A DNA stretch of 64,000 nt. Source: Betaproteobacteria bacterium Ga0077526. GTDB lineage: Bacteria > Pseudomonadota > Gammaproteobacteria > Burkholderiales > Ga0077523. The first letter of the stretch is position 1, and every line of letters begins with the position of its first letter. The translations under genes were made by a program, and so were the position numbers. This document shows, piece by piece, positions 15,161 through 24,040 of this stretch. The notes beneath the pieces are model-generated. The model saw nothing but the letters and a program-made list of their open reading frames with translations, was not told the origin of the DNA and did no database searches. Location of the stretch: NCBI GenBank assembly GCA_001464765.1, contig LNDV01000034.1, forward strand, positions 1,216,671 to 1,280,670. Direction: 5' to 3'.

Positions 15161-17116
15161 TCAGAGCCCCGGGCGCTTCTGCGGGGCCGGGTTCGTGTCG
15201 GTTTCGCTGGTCCCGCGCAGGACGGCGCGGATCTGCGACAGCTCGTGCGACTGCTTCTGGAGGTCGCGCCACTGGAGTTCCAGGGCGGCCCGGCGATCCT
15301 TGAGCGAGTTGATGTCCTCGCTCACTTTCCGCACGTTCTCGACGCGTCGCTCGAGCAGCTTCTGGTGCTCCTTCAGCTGAGACGACAGCGGCACGAGCGA
15401 ATTGCCGAGCCAGCTCTCAAAGTCCGAACGCACCTGGCGGAAGACGCCCCGCGCTTCGGTCACCACCTGTTCGTAGAAGTTTCGGATGACCATGAACTTG
15501 GGGAACGCCACGTTCACCGGGTCGGAGCAGAACCCTTCCGTCGCCTGCTTGAGCTGACCCATCCGCACCACGTGCTTCTGCAGGTTGAGCTGAGGCGGGG
15601 TCAGCTTCGGAAAGCCATGCTGCTCGTGGAAGGTCTTGTACACGCCTTCGACGAACTCGGTGGTGGCGTTCGCGAAGTCGAGCATCGTGTTCGAGTAGCC
15701 ACCGAACTGGTCGAACAGCGCCCGCATGCTGCGCAGAAGTCCGGCGGTCGTCCAGCTGCCTTCGATGGTGCGCTGGGCCTCACTGAACACGCGGTCGAGC
15801 TCGTCATCGGCAATGGTCGCCAGCAGCTGGTGCCCGCGCTGAAGCACTGCGCCGTAGTTGGTCTTGAAGCGGTCGACGTTGGTCTGGTAGGCGGCCTTCT
15901 CCCTGTCCAGCCGGGCGAGCATGGCACGCGCCAGGTCGCGGTTCTTGCCGGAGAGTTCCTCCAGTTCCTTCAGTTCCGTGACAGTCGCGGTGACCGCGGC
16001 GCGGACTGATTCCAGCGACGCGTTCACCATCGAGCCAATCTCGCGCTGCACAGCGGAGCGCAGGATCTCCTGCTTGGCCGGCACGATTTCCTCGGCGACG
16101 ATGCGTTCCAGATCGCGGATGCGGCTGCGCTCGAGCATCGCGGCGTCGTCCCGCACGCGCGCCACGAGCGCCTTCTGGGCGGACAGCGGCACCACATGCG
16201 ATTGCGGCACCTCGAGCGTGGCTGCGGTCTCCCGCACCTGCTTGGCCAGATCGGCTTCGATCTCCTCGTCGTTCCTGAGTTCGTCCCAGAGCAGGTCGAT
16301 CTTGTTCAGCACGACGATGGAGCGCGGCACACGGCCGTGCACGTACCGCTGCCAGACGTCCAGGTCGCTCTTGGTGACACCGGTGTCCGTGGCCAGCAGG
16401 AACATGACCGCGTGGCAGTTCGGGATCATGCTGACCGTGAGCTCCGGTTCGGTTCCGAGGGCATTGAGGCCGGGCGTGTCGAGGATCACGAGACCGCTCT
16501 TCAGCAGGGGGTGCGGAAAGTTGATGAGCGCATGCCGCCATGCCGGTACATCCACGCGGGCCTGACGCTTCTTCAGCACCGTGGTGGTGTAGAGGTCGCC
16601 TTCGTGGAGCAGGCCGAGGTTCTGGGCCTCCTCGAGCGAAACGCTCTTGGTCTGCGCCAGCATGCCGAACGCCTTGATGATCTGGTCGCGGTCGTTCAGG
16701 TCCAGGCGCACCTTCACCCATTCGATGGGCCGGTGCTTGAGCGAGATGATGGTCTCGTTGCGGGCGCGGGTCTCGATGGGGAGCAGGCGCACGTAGGGTT
16801 CCTCGGCGCCATCGTGGAACAGTTCGGTCGGGCACATGGTTGTGCGCCCCACCGTGGACGGCAGCAGCCTTTGGCGGAAGTTCGCGAAGAACATCGCGTT
16901 GATCAGCTCGGACTTGCCGCGCGAGAATTCGGCGATGAACGCCAGCACCATCCGGTCGTTGCGAAGGCTCTCCGCGAGGTCGTAGAGGCGCAGTGAGCGC
17001 TGGATGTCCACGTGTCCGTGGTTGTCGAGCCACACGTGGTAGGCCTCGATGCCGCGACGCAGTTCCTCGCGCCATTCACGAAAGCGGGAAACGAGGCTCT
17101 CGAGCTGGGAACTCAT
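15161..17116 (-). CDS. dynamin-like GTPase
   Basis: 651 residues. The GTPase domain spans about 45-330: P-loop AEFSRGKSELINA (a serine-arginine variant typical of bacterial dynamin-like proteins), a threonine switch region around VGRTTMCPTELF, DTPGLNALG (G3) and VVLNKIDLLWDE (G4). The rest is helical with predicted coiled coils (for example KEHQKLLERRVENVRKVSED near the C-terminus), as in membrane-remodelling dynamins. No membrane segment is obvious. Its start is one base from the DUF167 stop, so the two are probably co-translated. Role in this organism is unknown. Confidence 0.8.
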   Translation of the reverse strand: MSSQLESLVSRFREWREELRRGIEAYHVWLDNHGHVDIQRSLRLYDLAESLRNDRMVLAFIAEFSRGKSELINAMFFANFRQRLLPSTVGRTTMCPTELFHDGAEEPYVRLLPIETRARNETIISLKHRPIEWVKVRLDLNDRDQIIKAFGMLAQTKSVSLEEAQNLGLLHEGDLYTTTVLKKRQARVDVPAWRHALINFPHPLLKSGLVILDTPGLNALGTEPELTVSMIPNCHAVMFLLATDTGVTKSDLDVWQRYVHGRVPRSIVVLNKIDLLWDELRNDEEIEADLAKQVRETAATLEVPQSHVVPLSAQKALVARVRDDAAMLERSRIRDLERIVAEEIVPAKQEILRSAVQREIGSMVNASLESVRAAVTATVTELKELEELSGKNRDLARAMLARLDREKAAYQTNVDRFKTNYGAVLQRGHQLLATIADDELDRVFSEAQRTIEGSWTTAGLLRSMRALFDQFGGYSNTMLDFANATTEFVEGVYKTFHEQHGFPKLTPPQLNLQKHVVRMGQLKQATEGFCSDPVNVAFPKFMVIRNFYEQVVTEARGVFRQVRSDFESWLGNSLVPLSSQLKEHQKLLERRVENVRKVSEDINSLKDRRAALELQWRDLQKQSHELSQIRAVLRGTSETDTNPAPQKRPGL

Positions 17117-17117
17117 C

Positions 17118-17450
17118 TCAGGACGCCACCCGCAGCGCGTCGGGTGATGGCGGCGTCATCGCCGTGACCGACACCGTCTTGATCCGCGACGTCGTACCCC
17201 GAACCACGGCCACATCGCTTCGGGGAACACCGAAACACCCGGCCAGGAATTCCGTGAGCGCGCGGTTGGCAGCGCCGTCGACCGGCGGCGCCGCGAGGCG
17301 AAGCTTCAGTCTGCCGCCGTGGTCGCCCACGATTTCGGTGCGACGGGCGCCGGGCTGCACATGGACTTCGATCGTGAGCACGTGCTTCTGAGCGTTGTAG
17401 TGCCACCACTCGGGCGACAAGCCGGCCGTGATGCGATCGTCGGCCTGCAT
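17118..17450 (-). CDS. DUF167 (YggU) family protein
   Basis: 110 residues. The family signature is visible: LTIEVHVQPGARRTEIVG, LKLRLAAPPVDGAANRALTEFLA, and VRGTTSRIKTVSV. The biochemical role is unknown, but the gene is routinely found after yggT and proC, as here. It lies 7 bases downstream of yggT and directly before the dynamin-like gene. Confidence 0.88.
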   Translation of the reverse strand: MQADDRITAGLSPEWWHYNAQKHVLTIEVHVQPGARRTEIVGDHGGRLKLRLAAPPVDGAANRALTEFLAGCFGVPRSDVAVVRGTTSRIKTVSVTAMTPPSPDALRVAS

Positions 17451-17457
17451 CGCCGGC

Positions 17458-18036
17458 TCAGCCGCCGAGGACGTAGCGCACCATGCCCTCGAGCCAGCGC
17501 ACGGGGATCATGAGGATCAGCTGCAGCACGATGATCAGCACGAGGGGCGAGAGGTCGACGCCGCCGATGTTCAGGTTCCAGCGCTGGAACGGACGGAGGA
17601 ACGGGCGGACCAGACCGTTCACGACCGGGGCTACCGGACTGTGGGGCGCCACCCACGAAAGCACTGCCTGGAAGATGAGCGCGCCGATCAGGAGGTAGAT
17701 GCTCATGCGCACGATGCTGAGTGCCGCGAGCACCAGAAACGTGACGACGGGCACGCTGCCGGCGCCGACGAACGCCATCTCGATCACGCGGACAAGCACG
17801 AGCAGCACGAACTCGCTCAACCAGGCCAGCACGAGCGTAGACAGATCGATACCGCCCCATCCGGGAATGACCCGGCGGGCGGGACGCACGATGGGGTCCG
17901 TGAGGGCCACGACGAAATGGGAGATCGGGTTGCGGGCCGGGGCGCGCGCGAGCTGCAGGTAGAACCGCAGCAGAAGCGCCAGCGAAAACAGCCCGACGAT
18001 GGTGCTGACCAGGAAGACGAGGGCTTCGGCGATCAC
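17458..18036 (-). CDS. YggT family integral membrane protein
   Basis: 192 residues with two repeats of the YggT domain, each with a helix followed by the motif ALTDPIVRPARRVIPGWGGIDLS (first copy, from about residue 46, here named by its first 20 residues) and NGLVRPFLRPFQRWNLNIGG (second copy). Four to five membrane helices are expected. The start overlaps the proC stop by 4 bases. The family has been linked to osmotic tolerance, but its molecular activity is not known. Confidence 0.88.
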   Translation of the reverse strand: MIAEALVFLVSTIVGLFSLALLLRFYLQLARAPARNPISHFVVALTDPIVRPARRVIPGWGGIDLSTLVLAWLSEFVLLVLVRVIEMAFVGAGSVPVVTFLVLAALSIVRMSIYLLIGALIFQAVLSWVAPHSPVAPVVNGLVRPFLRPFQRWNLNIGGVDLSPLVLIIVLQLILMIPVRWLEGMVRYVLGG

Positions 18037-18851
18037 GGGGCGTCCTTGCCGAGGAGGGTGCCGAGTTCCTTCGACCGGTCGGCGGCGCCGAGGATCGCCT
18101 CGACGATGTGGTCCTTCACCTCGCGGGCCTCGAGGATGTTCACCGCACGTTCGGTAGTGCCACCCTTGGAGGTCACCCGGGCGCGGAGCGTGGCCGCGGT
18201 TTCCGGGCTGGCGGCGGCCAACTTGGCGGCGCCGAGAACGGTCTCGATGCTGAGCAGGCGGGCCTGATCCGGCGTGAAGCCGAGCTGGGCGGCGGCCTGC
18301 TGCATGGCTTCGATGAGATAGAACGCGTAGGCGGGGCCGCTACCGGAAACCGCCGTGACGCCATCCAGGAGCGATTCGTCATCCACCCATAGCACCTTGC
18401 CGACAGCGCCGAGCATGGCGTCGACCTCGGCACGGTCGTCGGCGGAGACGCCCGCTGTCGGAAACGCTGCCGAGATGCCGGCCCGCAGCAGGGCAGGGGT
18501 GTTCGGCATCACGCGGACGATGCGCGTGTGGTCACCGAGCCAGCGCGCGAGATCCTTGGTGACGATGCCGGCCGCAATGCTCACTACGAGTTGCGGCCCT
18601 GCCGCCGCTGCCACTTCGGCCGCCACGACACGGAGCTGCTGGGGCTTGACCGCAAAGACGAGGCATTCGGATCGCGAGGCGACCTCGGACGCCGTGGCGC
18701 CGGTCACGATGCCGAACTCCTGCGCGAGGCGCGCGCGCGCCTGCGGGTCGATGTCGGCCGCAAGAATGTCCTGCGGGGCGAAGCCTTGGGCGATCATGCC
18801 GCCGATCATGGCGGTGGCCATGTTGCCGCCGCCGAGAAATCCGATCTTCAA
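18033..18851 (-). CDS. proC: pyrroline-5-carboxylate reductase
   Basis: 272 residues starting at TTG 18851; the N-terminus then reads MKIGFLGGGNMATAMIGGM, the standard Rossmann start. The enzyme makes L-proline from pyrroline-5-carboxylate with NAD(P)H. Further signatures are RVMPNTPALLRAGISA, the VTAVSGSGPAYAFYLIEAM dimerisation segment and VTSKGGTTERAVNILE. No ATG start fits, as the next upstream frame diverges from the family. It lies upstream of yggT with ATGA overlap. Confidence 0.94.
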   Translation of the reverse strand: MKIGFLGGGNMATAMIGGMIAQGFAPQDILAADIDPQARARLAQEFGIVTGATASEVASRSECLVFAVKPQQLRVVAAEVAAAAGPQLVVSIAAGIVTKDLARWLGDHTRIVRVMPNTPALLRAGISAAFPTAGVSADDRAEVDAMLGAVGKVLWVDDESLLDGVTAVSGSGPAYAFYLIEAMQQAAAQLGFTPDQARLLSIETVLGAAKLAAASPETAATLRARVTSKGGTTERAVNILEAREVKDHIVEAILGAADRSKELGTLLGKDAP

Positions 18852-18946
18852 GCGAAGGTTCCCGCGTGAGTGTCCAGGAAGAATGCCGGCCCGGACTACT
18901 CCCCGGGCGTAACCGTCGTTATCGGCCGGAGGGCCGGATGCCTGAA

Positions 18947-18973
18947 GCCGCCGCGGGGCATGCCCGCGGCGGC
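18947..18973 (-). terminator. strong GC hairpin downstream of the secreted SRPBCC gene
   Basis: GCCGCCGCGGG (18947-18957) pairs with CCCGCGGCGGC (18963-18973), 11 bp around a 5-base loop, 13 bases after the stop at 18986 on the minus strand. No T tract follows. It may separate this gene from proC. Confidence 0.5.
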
Positions 18974-18985
18974 CGTGAGGCTGAC

Positions 18986-19504
18986 TTACTGCTCTGCAAC
19001 CTTCTTGGCGTTGCCGAGGCATGCCTTGTACAGGCCGCCCACGAGATTCAGCATGGCCTGGTCGTCCGATTCCGCGGTGGGGTTGTCCGCGGCGCGGCGC
19101 TTGTAGCTCGCCACCCAGATGATGCTGCTCTTGCTGCCGGAGCCGATCACACGCACCGTGGACACATACTCGACGATGGGCAGGGGCGAATCGATGATCT
19201 TGTAGCGGTAGCTGCGGCCGGCCGCGTCGGAGGCGAGCAGTTCTTCGGTGAAGGTGGGGCCGTCCTTGAGCGTGATGGCTCGGACCGAGCCGACCTCGTT
19301 GCCACCGCTTTCGATGACGGTGCTGGCGAAGGCCGGGCACCAGCTTTCGAGGGCGTCCCACTTGGACACGACCGCGTACGTGGCGTCGGGCGAGGCATTC
19401 ACATTGATGGTTTCGACGGTCTGCAGGGTGTTCCAGCTGCCGTCCGCGAACGCGCTGGTGGCGGTGAGGCCGAGTACGACGAGGCCGAGTTTCAGGGTGT
19501 TCAA
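18986..19504 (-). CDS. secreted SRPBCC (START-like) family protein
   Basis: 172 residues. The TTG at 19504 is preceded by GGAGG at 7 bases and starts a signal peptide (NTLKLGLVVLGLTATSAFAD), which decides it over upstream ATGs. The mature protein matches the polyketide-cyclase/SRPBCC fold: INVNASPDATYAVVSKWDAL, GSVRAITLKDGPTFTEELLA and a long C-terminal helix AMLNLVGGLYKACLGNAKKV. Such proteins bind hydrophobic ligands; the ligand here is unknown. It lies between yggS and proC on the same strand. Confidence 0.75.
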   Translation of the reverse strand: MNTLKLGLVVLGLTATSAFADGSWNTLQTVETINVNASPDATYAVVSKWDALESWCPAFASTVIESGGNEVGSVRAITLKDGPTFTEELLASDAAGRSYRYKIIDSPLPIVEYVSTVRVIGSGSKSSIIWVASYKRRAADNPTAESDDQAMLNLVGGLYKACLGNAKKVAEQ

Positions 19505-19695
19505 GGTCGTTCCTCCCGGGGTTGAGGTCTGGGGCATCGAAGGAAAAGGATGGGTGCCACGGCAAACAGGTGGCCCGCTGAAGTATAAGTGCCCCGGCGA
19601 CCGCTGGGATACCGCCGTCGCCGAAGTGGGGAAATGACGCCGACTCACGCGCGGATCGACTCGCCGCCGGGAACGGGTCAGGCAGGCTCTTGCTT

Positions 19696-20403
19696 CTAGC
19701 GTCGCTCGCCGAACACCGCCCGACCGATGCGGACGAGGGTGGCGCCTTCCGCGATGGCGCTCTCCAGGTCATCGGACATGCCCATCGACAGGGTATCCAG
19801 AGTGGGGTAGTGCGCCCGTTGCGCTTCCAGCAGAGAGCGGACCGTCGAGAACCGCGCACTCTGCAGGGCCGGGTCTTCCGTAGGTTCGGGGATGGCCATC
19901 AGGCCGCGAAGCGTGAGCGCCGGCTGGGCGGCGACGGCTGCGAGCAGTTCCGGCAGATCGTCCGGCATCACGCCGGCCTTGGTGGCTTCGCCGCTCACGT
20001 TGACCTGTACGCAGACCTGCAGGGGCGGCAGGTCGGGAGGTCTCTGCGAGGCCAGACGCTCCGCGATCTTCGGCCGGTCCACGGAATGCACCCAGGCGAA
20101 GCGCTCGGCGATGGGGCGGGTCTTGTTGCTCTGGATGGGGCCGATGAAGTGCCAGACGATGCCGGGGAGATCGGCCAGCGCGTCGATCTTGGCGAGGGCC
20201 TCCTGCACGTAGCTCTCGCCGAACAGATCCTGGCCGAGGCCGTGGGCTGCGCGCAGCACCTCGGCGGGGACGGTCTTCGAGACGGCGATGAGTCCGATGC
20301 CGTCGGGATGACGGCCCGCGGCGCGGGCGGCGTCAGCGATCCGGTTGCGAACGCCCTTCAGCCGGCCTGCGAGTTCGTCGATGATGGGGGATGCCTCACG
20401 CAT
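19696..20403 (-). CDS. yggS: YggS/PLPBP family pyridoxal phosphate homeostasis protein
   Basis: 235 residues. The protein binds PLP through the lysine in LIAVSKTVP (near residue 43) and buffers vitamin B6 without known catalysis. Other signatures are FGESYVQEAL, WHFIGPIQSNKTRPIAERF, VNVSGEATKAGV and LSMGMSDDLESAIAEGATLVRIG in part. It is divergent from pilT, an arrangement common in proteobacteria. Confidence 0.93.
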   Translation of the reverse strand: MREASPIIDELAGRLKGVRNRIADAARAAGRHPDGIGLIAVSKTVPAEVLRAAHGLGQDLFGESYVQEALAKIDALADLPGIVWHFIGPIQSNKTRPIAERFAWVHSVDRPKIAERLASQRPPDLPPLQVCVQVNVSGEATKAGVMPDDLPELLAAVAAQPALTLRGLMAIPEPTEDPALQSARFSTVRSLLEAQRAHYPTLDTLSMGMSDDLESAIAEGATLVRIGRAVFGERR

Positions 20404-20492
20404 TTCTTCATGACCGGCTGCGCAAGTTTTGGCATGCTACTCGCTTCCGGTCACCTTTCGGCTCTCCGTTTCCGACCGTCCGAGGATTATAG

Positions 20493-21536
20493 ATGGACAT
20501 CTCCGAGCTTCTTGCCTTCGTCGTCAAGAACAAGGCCTCCGATCTGCATCTGTCCTCGGGACTGCCGCCGATGATCCGCGTGCATGGTGACGTCCGGCGT
20601 ATCAATCTGCCGCCCATGGAGCACAAGGATGTGCACGCCATGGTGTACGACATCATGAACGACGCCCAGCGGAAGACCTACGAGGAGACGCTCGAGTGCG
20701 ACTTCTCGTTTGCCATCCCCAATCTCGCCCGCTTCCGCGTGAATGCGTTCGTCCAGCAGCGCGGCGCCGGCGCGGTGATGCGGACCATCCCCTCGAAGGT
20801 GCTGTCGCTGGAAGACCTCAAGGCGCCGCCCATCTTCAAGGACATCGCCAAGTACCCCCGCGGCGTGGTGCTCGTGACCGGCCCGACCGGATCCGGCAAG
20901 TCGACCACCCTCGCGGCGATGGTCAACGACATCAACGAGAACGAATACGGGCACATTCTCACGGTGGAAGACCCGATCGAATTCGTGCACGAGTCGAAGA
21001 AGTGTCTGATCAACCAGCGGGAGGTCGGCCCGCACACGCTGTCCTTCTCCAACGCCCTGCGCTCCGCGCTGCGGGAAGACCCGGACGTCATTCTCGTGGG
21101 CGAAATGCGGGATCTGGAAACCATCCGCCTCGCGCTCACGGCGGCCGAAACCGGTCACCTGGTGTTCGGCACGCTGCACACCAGTTCCGCCGCCAAGACG
21201 ATCGACCGGGTCATCGACGTGTTCCCCGCCGCCGAGAAGGAAATGGTGCGGGCGATGCTGTCGGAATCCCTGCGTGCGGTGATCTCCCAGTCCCTGCTGA
21301 AGACCCGTGACGGCACCGGACGCGTCGCTGCGCACGAGATCATGATCTGCACGCCGGCCATCCGGAACCTCATCCGCGAGGCGAAGGTGGCCCAGATGTA
21401 TTCCGCCATCCAGACCGGCCAGCAGCACGGCATGCAGACGCTCGACCAGAACCTCCAGCAACTGGTCCAGCGCGGTGTGGTAGCCTCGTCCGAAGCCCGC
21501 AGCAGGGCCGTCAACAAGGACCTGTTCCCGGGCTGA
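20493..21536 (+). CDS. pilT: type IV pilus retraction ATPase PilT
   Basis: 347 residues. Cytoplasmic hexameric ATPase that retracts type IV pili for twitching and DNA uptake. Motifs: Walker A GPTGSGKSTTLAAMV near residue 130, aspartate box ILTVEDPIEFVH, Walker B DVILVGEMRDLETI, histidine box GHLVFGTLHTSSA. The C-terminal AIRNLIREAKVAQMYSAIQT region is the retraction-specific AIRNLIRE motif. The start is preceded by GAGG. It is followed 64 bases later by pilU. Confidence 0.96.
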   Translation: MDISELLAFVVKNKASDLHLSSGLPPMIRVHGDVRRINLPPMEHKDVHAMVYDIMNDAQRKTYEETLECDFSFAIPNLARFRVNAFVQQRGAGAVMRTIPSKVLSLEDLKAPPIFKDIAKYPRGVVLVTGPTGSGKSTTLAAMVNDINENEYGHILTVEDPIEFVHESKKCLINQREVGPHTLSFSNALRSALREDPDVILVGEMRDLETIRLALTAAETGHLVFGTLHTSSAAKTIDRVIDVFPAAEKEMVRAMLSESLRAVISQSLLKTRDGTGRVAAHEIMICTPAIRNLIREAKVAQMYSAIQTGQQHGMQTLDQNLQQLVQRGVVASSEARSRAVNKDLFPG

Positions 21537-21600
21537 GCCTGTCCGCCGGGGCGCCGGTTCCGCGCAGACGCGGCCGGCACGAATTCGAGGGAGTCGAGTA

Positions 21601-22737
21601 ATGGATCGCGATCAGGCCATCAAGTTCATCCACGACCTTCTGCGGGCCATGGTGTCCAAGAAGGCGTCGGACTTGTTCCTGACGGCGGGATTTCCGCCGG
21701 CCTTCAAGCTCGACGGCAAGATGACGCCAGTCTCGAGCCAGAGCCTCACGCCGATCCACACCCAGGAACTCGCCCGCGCCATCATGAACGACCGGCAGGC
21801 GGCCGAGTTCGAGAAGGCGAAGGAGTGCAATTTCGCCATCAGCCCGCCTGGCATCGGCCGGTTCCGGGTGAATGCCTTTGTGCAGCAGGCTCGCGTGGGT
21901 CTGGTCCTGCGGACGATCAACACCACGATTCCGCGGATGGACGAGCTTGGCTTGCCCGAGGTCCTCAAGGACGTGGTGATGACCAAGCGCGGGCTGGTCA
22001 TCGTCGTGGGCGCCACGGGCTCCGGCAAGTCGACCACGCTCGCCGCCATGATCGGCTACCGCAACGAGAACAGTCAGGGTCACATCATCACGATCGAAGA
22101 CCCGATCGAATATGTGCACGACCACCGGAACTGCCTGGTCACCCAGCGTGAAGTGGGCGTGGACACCGAGTCGTGGGAAGCCGCGCTCAAGAACACCCTG
22201 CGTCAGGCCCCCGATGTCATCCTCATCGGCGAAATCCGCGAGCGCGAAACGATGGAACACGCGATCGCCTTCGCCGAGACCGGCCACCTGTGCATGGGTA
22301 CGCTGCATGCCAACAGTTCCAACCAGGCGCTCGACCGGATCATCAACTTCTTCCCCGAAGAGAGACGGGCGCAGCTCCTCATGGACCTGTCGCTCAACCT
22401 GAAGGGCATGATTTCGCAGCGCCTGATCCCCAAGCGGGACAGCAAGGGGCGCGCAGCCGCGGTGGAGATCCTGCTCAACTCCCCGCTCATCTCCGACCTG
22501 ATCTTCAAGGGCGATGTCCACGAGATCAAGGAGATCATGAAGAAGTCCCGCGAACTCGGGATGCAGACCTTCGACCAGGCGCTGTTCGACCTCTACGAGG
22601 CCGGTGCCATCAGCTACGAAGACGCACTGCGCAATGCCGATTCCATGAACGAGCTGCGGCTCGCCATCAAGCTGCAGGGGCACGAGGCCAAGGAAAAGGA
22701 CATCATGTCCGGCCTCGATCACCTCAACATCGTCTGA
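21601..22737 (+). CDS. pilU: PilT-dependent retraction ATPase PilU
   Basis: 378 residues, longer than PilT as usual for PilU. It cooperates with PilT in forceful pilus retraction. Motifs: Walker A GATGSGKSTTLAAMI, aspartate box HIITIEDPIEYVHD, Walker B DVILIGEIRERETME, histidine box GHLCMGTLHANSSN. The C-terminal part lacks the AIRNLIRE motif and instead has LIFKGDVHEIKEIMKKSREL. It lies directly after pilT on the same strand. Confidence 0.95.
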   Translation: MDRDQAIKFIHDLLRAMVSKKASDLFLTAGFPPAFKLDGKMTPVSSQSLTPIHTQELARAIMNDRQAAEFEKAKECNFAISPPGIGRFRVNAFVQQARVGLVLRTINTTIPRMDELGLPEVLKDVVMTKRGLVIVVGATGSGKSTTLAAMIGYRNENSQGHIITIEDPIEYVHDHRNCLVTQREVGVDTESWEAALKNTLRQAPDVILIGEIRERETMEHAIAFAETGHLCMGTLHANSSNQALDRIINFFPEERRAQLLMDLSLNLKGMISQRLIPKRDSKGRAAAVEILLNSPLISDLIFKGDVHEIKEIMKKSRELGMQTFDQALFDLYEAGAISYEDALRNADSMNELRLAIKLQGHEAKEKDIMSGLDHLNIV

Positions 22738-22747
22738 TCCCCGGGGC

Positions 22748-23977
22748 TCACCCGGCCGGCGTCGCCTCGGATTCGGGCGGCGCGCCTTCCCGCGGCACCC
22801 GCCGCATCGCACCGGACACCATCCGGTACTCATACAGCCTGCACTCCAGTGCGCCGTTGAATAGCGGTGTGCGCTTCGACGCCTTGAGGCCGATGCGCTT
22901 GGGCAGCTCGGTGTCGCCACTGAACAGGTAGGCGCGCCAGCCGGCGAAGCGCTGCTTGAGAGCGTCGCCGATCTGCGGATAGAGGGCGTGCAGTTCCCGT
23001 GTGTCGCCGATGCGCACGCCGTACGGTGGATTGGCGACCAGGACACCGGCCGGGCAGGGGGGTGTCAGCGTGACGAAATCCGCCTGCTGGAGTTGCACGA
23101 AGTCCAGGACGCCTGCCGCGGCGAGGTTCGCACGGCTCGCGTCGAGTGCCGCCGGGTCGATGTCCGAGCCGAAGATCGGCGGGGCCGTGCCGCGCTCGCG
23201 GGCCATGGCGTCGCCGCGAATGCGCTTCCAGGTGTCGGCGTCGAACAGGCTCAACTGCTCGAATCCGAAGCGTCGTCCGGCACCCGGCGCAAGCCCGAGG
23301 GCCATCTGCGCGGCCTCGATGAGGAAGGTGCCGCCGCCGCACATGGGGTCCAGCAGCGGCTCGGCCGGTGTCCAGCCCGTCAGGCGGAGGATGCCGGCCG
23401 CGAGGTTCTCGCGAAGCGGCGCCTCTCCGGTCGTTTGACGCGAGCCGCGCTTGAACAGGGCCTCGCCGGACGTGTCGAGGTAGAAGGTGGCTTCCTTGTC
23501 GGTGAGGAAGACGTGAATGCGGACATCGGGTCGCGCCGTGTCGACGCTGGGCCGTTCGCCCGAGGCTTCACGGAACCGGTCGCACACGGCGTCCTTGACG
23601 CGGAGTGTGGTGAATTCGAGGCTGCGCAACGGGCTCGCGATGGCCGAGACGTTGACCCGGATGTACTTGTCGACCGTGAACCACTTGGGCCAGGGCAGAC
23701 CGAGCGCGGCGCGGTAGATGTCCTCCTCGTCGCGATAGCGGGTCTGGCCGACGCGCCAAAGCACGCGGCTTGCGATGCGGCTCCACAGGTTGACGCGATA
23801 GCAGTCCTGCCAGCGACCGGAGAAGCCCACGCCTCCAGGGACGACGACGGCGTCGGCGAGGCCGAGTTCAGCGAGTTCCTGGGCGAGGGCTGGTTCCAGC
23901 CCGCGCGGGCAGGGGCAGAAGAACCGGTCGGCGATGTCGGTCGGGGCGAGGGTACGGCGAGGTTTGGCGAGAGGCAT
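22748..23977 (-). CDS. THUMP-domain rRNA N2-guanine methyltransferase (RlmL N-terminal-module type)
   Basis: 409 residues. A THUMP RNA-binding domain covers about 55-165 (SLEFTTLRVKDAVCDRFRE), followed by the class I methyltransferase fold: DPMCGGGTFLIEAAQMALG as SAM motif, IFGSDIDPAALDASR, and the catalytic NPPYGVRIGD for N-methylation of a base. It corresponds to the guanine-N2 methyltransferase half of RlmKL, targeting 23S rRNA G2445 in E. coli; the exact target here is inferred. It converges on pilU with 10 bases between. Confidence 0.88.
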   Translation of the reverse strand: MPLAKPRRTLAPTDIADRFFCPCPRGLEPALAQELAELGLADAVVVPGGVGFSGRWQDCYRVNLWSRIASRVLWRVGQTRYRDEEDIYRAALGLPWPKWFTVDKYIRVNVSAIASPLRSLEFTTLRVKDAVCDRFREASGERPSVDTARPDVRIHVFLTDKEATFYLDTSGEALFKRGSRQTTGEAPLRENLAAGILRLTGWTPAEPLLDPMCGGGTFLIEAAQMALGLAPGAGRRFGFEQLSLFDADTWKRIRGDAMARERGTAPPIFGSDIDPAALDASRANLAAAGVLDFVQLQQADFVTLTPPCPAGVLVANPPYGVRIGDTRELHALYPQIGDALKQRFAGWRAYLFSGDTELPKRIGLKASKRTPLFNGALECRLYEYRMVSGAMRRVPREGAPPESEATPAG

Positions 23978-24040
23978 GCCGCATTATCGCGAAACTGCGC
24001 CCGCCTGAGCAGCCCGGGACGGGCGATCCCTGGGTGACCC

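Noticed and set aside
18033..19859. A single 608-residue protein containing ProC
   Set aside because: The upstream part is an out-of-frame shadow of the secreted SRPBCC gene; ProC proper begins at the TTG at 18851.
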